This document shows positions 32,927 through 35,184 of a stretch of 35,184 bases of DNA, piece by piece. The stretch is from Dehalococcoidia bacterium (lineage in GTDB: Bacteria; Chloroflexota; Dehalococcoidia; Dehalococcoidales; Fen-1064), in NCBI GenBank assembly GCA_030691775.1, contig JAUYDN010000099.1, positions 1 to 35,184 on the forward strand, read 5' to 3'. Every line of letters begins with the position of its first letter. The first letter of the stretch is position 1. The translations under genes and the position numbers were made by a program. The notes below the pieces were generated by a model that searched no databases, was not told the origin of the DNA, and saw nothing but the letters and a program-made list of their open reading frames with translations.

Positions 32927-34138
32927 ATGCCAAAGAAGCTACTGGAGGATGTCAAGATTGCGGACTTCACGTGGGCCCTTGTTGGGCCAATCTCGACTAA
33001 GCCATTTTCTGACTACGGCGCCCAGGTCATCAAAATAGAAGGCAGAACCAGGCCCGATTCGAGAAGGGCCTCTGGACCGTTTAAAGACGATATCCTTGGA
33101 CTCGACCGGAGTGGCGGCTCTAACCCTTTCAGTTCAGGCAAGATGAGTCTCGGTTTGAACCTGGCGCACCCCAAAGGACTGGAAACAGCCAAGCGTCTGG
33201 TTGCCTGGGCAGACGTGGTCGTTGAGAACTTCGCCGGAGGCGCGATGGAACGGATGGGGCTAGGGTACCGAGAATTGGTGAAGATCAAGCCTGATATCAT
33301 CATGCTGAGCTCATGCATCATGGGTCAGACCGGCCCGCTGGCGACACATCGAGGCGCTGGACTTACTCTAACCGCCTTGGCTGGGTTCAACTCGATCACA
33401 GGGTGGCCAGACCGTGAACCGGTCAGCATCGGCTTCTACACCGACTTTATCGGCCCCTACTTCAACACGATTCTTCTGCTCGCGGCTCTTGACTACCGAC
33501 TCCGGACGGGAAAAGGACAGTATTTCGACGTGTCGCAGCTCGAGACCTCCGCGCACATGCTCGCACCGTTGATCCTTGATTGGACTGTGAATGGCCGATC
33601 GGCTCAAATGGAGGGGAACTCGTCGCCGTACTCGGCACCGCATGGGGCATACAGGTGTCGGGGAAACGATAGATGGTGTGCGATAGCTGTGTCGACTGAG
33701 GAGGAGTGGCACAGCTTTTGTCTTGCCATCGGGAGTCCCGGATGGACAAAGGACCGAAGATTCGGCACTCACGAATCAAGAAAGGAACACGAGACTGAAC
33801 TCGACCGACTCGTTGAATCGTTCACCGTGGCTCTTACGCCAGAAGAGGTGCAAGAGTTGATGCAGTCGGTGAACGTGCCCGCTGGCATCTTGCGTTCGGC
33901 CGTCGACCTTGTAACCGAAGATCCCCAGCTGACGTCGCGTGGGTTCTGGCATACGGTGGACCACCCTGATGTGGGTAAGTACATCGCTTGGAGAATGCCC
34001 TTCATATTGTCCAAGTCGCAGTGCGAAGTCCGGCGCGCGCCTCTTCTAGGTGAGCACAACGAATATGTGTGCAAAGAGATTCTTGGCATGTCAGATGAAG
34101 AGGTCAGTGAGCTGGTCGTGGAGGGTGTTCTCGAATAG
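32927..34138 (+). CDS. Family III CoA-transferase with catalytic Asp
   Basis: This 403-residue CaiB/BaiF protein has DYGAQVIKIEG near the N-terminus, and SSCIMGQTGPL. D173 (FYTDFIG) aligns exactly with catalytic Asp169 of formyl-CoA transferase, 21 residues before TGKGQ. It should transfer CoA from an acyl-CoA donor to an organic acid in the cytosol. With the Asp-less protein just upstream it may form a heteromer, as reported for benzylsuccinate CoA-transferase, which has two family III subunits. The substrate is unknown; the neighbouring importer and enoyl-CoA protein suggest activation of an imported carboxylic acid. Confidence 0.9.
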   Translation: MPKKLLEDVKIADFTWALVGPISTKPFSDYGAQVIKIEGRTRPDSRRASGPFKDDILGLDRSGGSNPFSSGKMSLGLNLAHPKGLETAKRLVAWADVVVENFAGGAMERMGLGYRELVKIKPDIIMLSSCIMGQTGPLATHRGAGLTLTALAGFNSITGWPDREPVSIGFYTDFIGPYFNTILLLAALDYRLRTGKGQYFDVSQLETSAHMLAPLILDWTVNGRSAQMEGNSSPYSAPHGAYRCRGNDRWCAIAVSTEEEWHSFCLAIGSPGWTKDRRFGTHESRKEHETELDRLVESFTVALTPEEVQELMQSVNVPAGILRSAVDLVTEDPQLTSRGFWHTVDHPDVGKYIAWRMPFILSKSQCEVRRAPLLGEHNEYVCKEILGMSDEEVSELVVEGVLE

Positions 34139-34219
34139 GCGGGCATGTCAGCCATTGGAAACAGCCGACACTCGACTGCCTCCGCGGAACAGTTTTCATA
34201 AGAACAGTAAGGGGTAAAG

Positions 34220-35184
34220 ATGCCTAAGGCGAAACTGAACGGAGTTGAAACTTACTATGAGGTGCACGGCCAGGGATTGCCTGTGCTATTGATTCACGGG
34301 GGTGCTGGCGGTCCTTCATCCACTCTAACCTCTGCTGTGGGTGGGTATCCGGCTGAAGTCTTCACTGGCTTGTTCCCGCTCGACCGCGTGCAACTGACCC
34401 TATACGACCGTCGTTCAGCTGGACGATCGCAGTACGTGCTGGCTCCCTACACACTATTTGACCTGGTCAGGGACGCTCATTCTCTGACAGATCTCTTGGG
34501 TGCAAAGCGCTCTGTTGTCATAGGCGACTCCATGGGCGGGCCCATTTCGATTCTGTACGCGCTAACCTATCCTCAAGACACGATCGCATTGGCTCTCGTG
34601 GAAACCAGCGCAGCCCTTATGTCCGGAACAGCGAGACCACGCGGTGGCAGCAACCTGGCTAGCCAGGTTGAAAGGGCTCGTGAGCTGGGCGACCGTGCTT
34701 TCTTTGAGTGGCGCAAAGACGAGCTCCGCCATCCTCCAGATCCTCCCGTGTTGTCCATGCGGGAGAACGAACGCGTGAGATTCAGAAGAACGTACTGGAG
34801 GGGATACCTGGAGGCTCTCTCAAGGATAAGCGATGAGGACCTGTACATCTACTCTACGGGTTCTCTCCGTAACATGGAAGCTGCGTACGGAGTCGATCTC
34901 AGGCCTCGCCTGGCGGAGCTGAGAATGCCAGTCTTAGTTGTTCAGGGATCGCAGGATGAAGCGGTGAACCCGGTATCCGCTGAAGAATTGCGCAACGGAA
35001 TTCCCCACGCGGAAGTACACGTGATTGAAGGCGGGACACAAATCATCTTTGCGTATAGTCCGTTCGCCTCAAGTAGCTGTTCGTGTGTTCCGTCCTCCAC
35101 AATTTCAGAGGAATCCATAACAAGGATACGTTCGGCCAACCTTGCAGAACCGAGCCGGTGCGAAATCATAAAGGTGGTCTTATC
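34220..35184 (+). CDS. Alpha/beta hydrolase, C-terminus replaced (partial)
   Basis: The protein starts MPKAKLNGVETYYEVHGQG at ATG 34220 after AAGGGGTAAAG, and stays open to the window edge. It has the oxyanion loop HGGAGG (26-31), nucleophile Ser104 in GDSMGG and acid Asp246 in QGSQDEAVNP. The catalytic His expected in the following IEGGxH motif is absent: the protein reads IEGGTQ (269-274) and then a low-quality Ser/Cys-rich tail. That tail is the complement of an ABC-exporter C-terminus, so the true hydrolase sequence ends near 35,036-35,044. If the base after GGGACACA belonged to the original gene, the His would be restored (CAC/CAT). It follows the CoA-transferases and may hydrolyse an ester or thioester of the same pathway. 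Confidence 0.75.
   Translation, partial: MPKAKLNGVETYYEVHGQGLPVLLIHGGAGGPSSTLTSAVGGYPAEVFTGLFPLDRVQLTLYDRRSAGRSQYVLAPYTLFDLVRDAHSLTDLLGAKRSVVIGDSMGGPISILYALTYPQDTIALALVETSAALMSGTARPRGGSNLASQVERARELGDRAFFEWRKDELRHPPDPPVLSMRENERVRFRRTYWRGYLEALSRISDEDLYIYSTGSLRNMEAAYGVDLRPRLAELRMPVLVVQGSQDEAVNPVSAEELRNGIPHAEVHVIEGGTQIIFAYSPFASSSCSCVPSSTISEESITRIRSANLAEPSRCEIIKVVL
35040..35184 (-). pseudogene. C-terminal end of an ABC-exporter ATPase, fragment
   Basis: On the minus strand the last 145 bases encode DKTTFMISHRL and ERILVMDSSEIVEDGTH, then EQLLEANGLYAKM. That is the H-loop (ISHR) and C-terminal end of an MsbA/BmrA-type exporter ATPase. The remainder of the gene lies beyond the window. Past about 35,044 the frame continues into the complement of the alpha/beta hydrolase and stops at 34942, without family resemblance. 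It is not a DppD/DppF importer ATPase, so it does not complete the transporter upstream. Confidence 0.75.

Overview
The window looks like a piece of an environmental bacterial genome, possibly Chloroflexota of the Dehalococcoidia type. That guess rests on gene content only: a DUF362 protein, family III CoA-transferases, a peptide-type ABC importer and many mobile elements. No rRNA or other phylogenetic marker is present, so the assignment is weak.

Layout. 1-4.6 kb: chromosomal metabolic genes (a DUF362 protein with an EF-hand loop, a D-2-hydroxyacid dehydrogenase, a nitroreductase). 4.79-4.86 kb: tRNA-Lys(CTT). Directly behind its 3' end begins an integrative element. It carries a tyrosine integrase facing the tRNA, an unknown partner gene, a divergent control region with repeated ATATGTGC boxes, an excisionase-like HTH gene, a Toprim/AAA primase-helicase, an unknown protein ending in a RuvA-C/UBA-like segment, two zinc-ribbon proteins and a serine recombinase (to about 12.3 kb). 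No right-hand copy of the tRNA end was found, so the right edge is open.

12.4-22.0 kb: the strongest candidate for a new system. Three large genes read in one direction from one good promoter: a GmrSD-like DUF262-DUF1524 nuclease, a 1433-residue Eco57I/PglX-like adenine methyltransferase, and a PLD-nuclease/SNF2-helicase fusion whose start overlaps the methyltransferase stop. I read this as a compact anti-phage restriction module. The methylase marks self, the PLD-helicase attacks unmarked DNA, and the GmrSD-like protein attacks DNA with foreign base modifications. The combined function is inference.

22.2-24.8 kb: a small membrane protein, a complete IS5-type insertion sequence with 15-bp terminal inverted repeats and a CTAG target duplication, and a TetR-family regulator. 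25.0-26.5 kb: an AT-rich pair, a C-terminally membrane-anchored unknown protein overlapping an IS6/IS240-like transposase. 26.7-35.2 kb: a probable catabolic cluster with an enoyl-CoA hydratase/isomerase family protein, two DppBC-type permeases, a lipoprotein solute-binding protein, two family III CoA-transferases (one without the catalytic Asp) and an alpha/beta hydrolase. The hydrolase runs into an antisense ABC-exporter C-terminus near 35,040, which looks like a rearrangement or an assembly chimera.

The most unusual non-coding signals are two mirrored clusters of TTGACA/TGTCAA boxes inside the primase-helicase gene, sharing an identical 18-bp palindromic element, and a structured intergenic segment at 11.12-11.17 kb.
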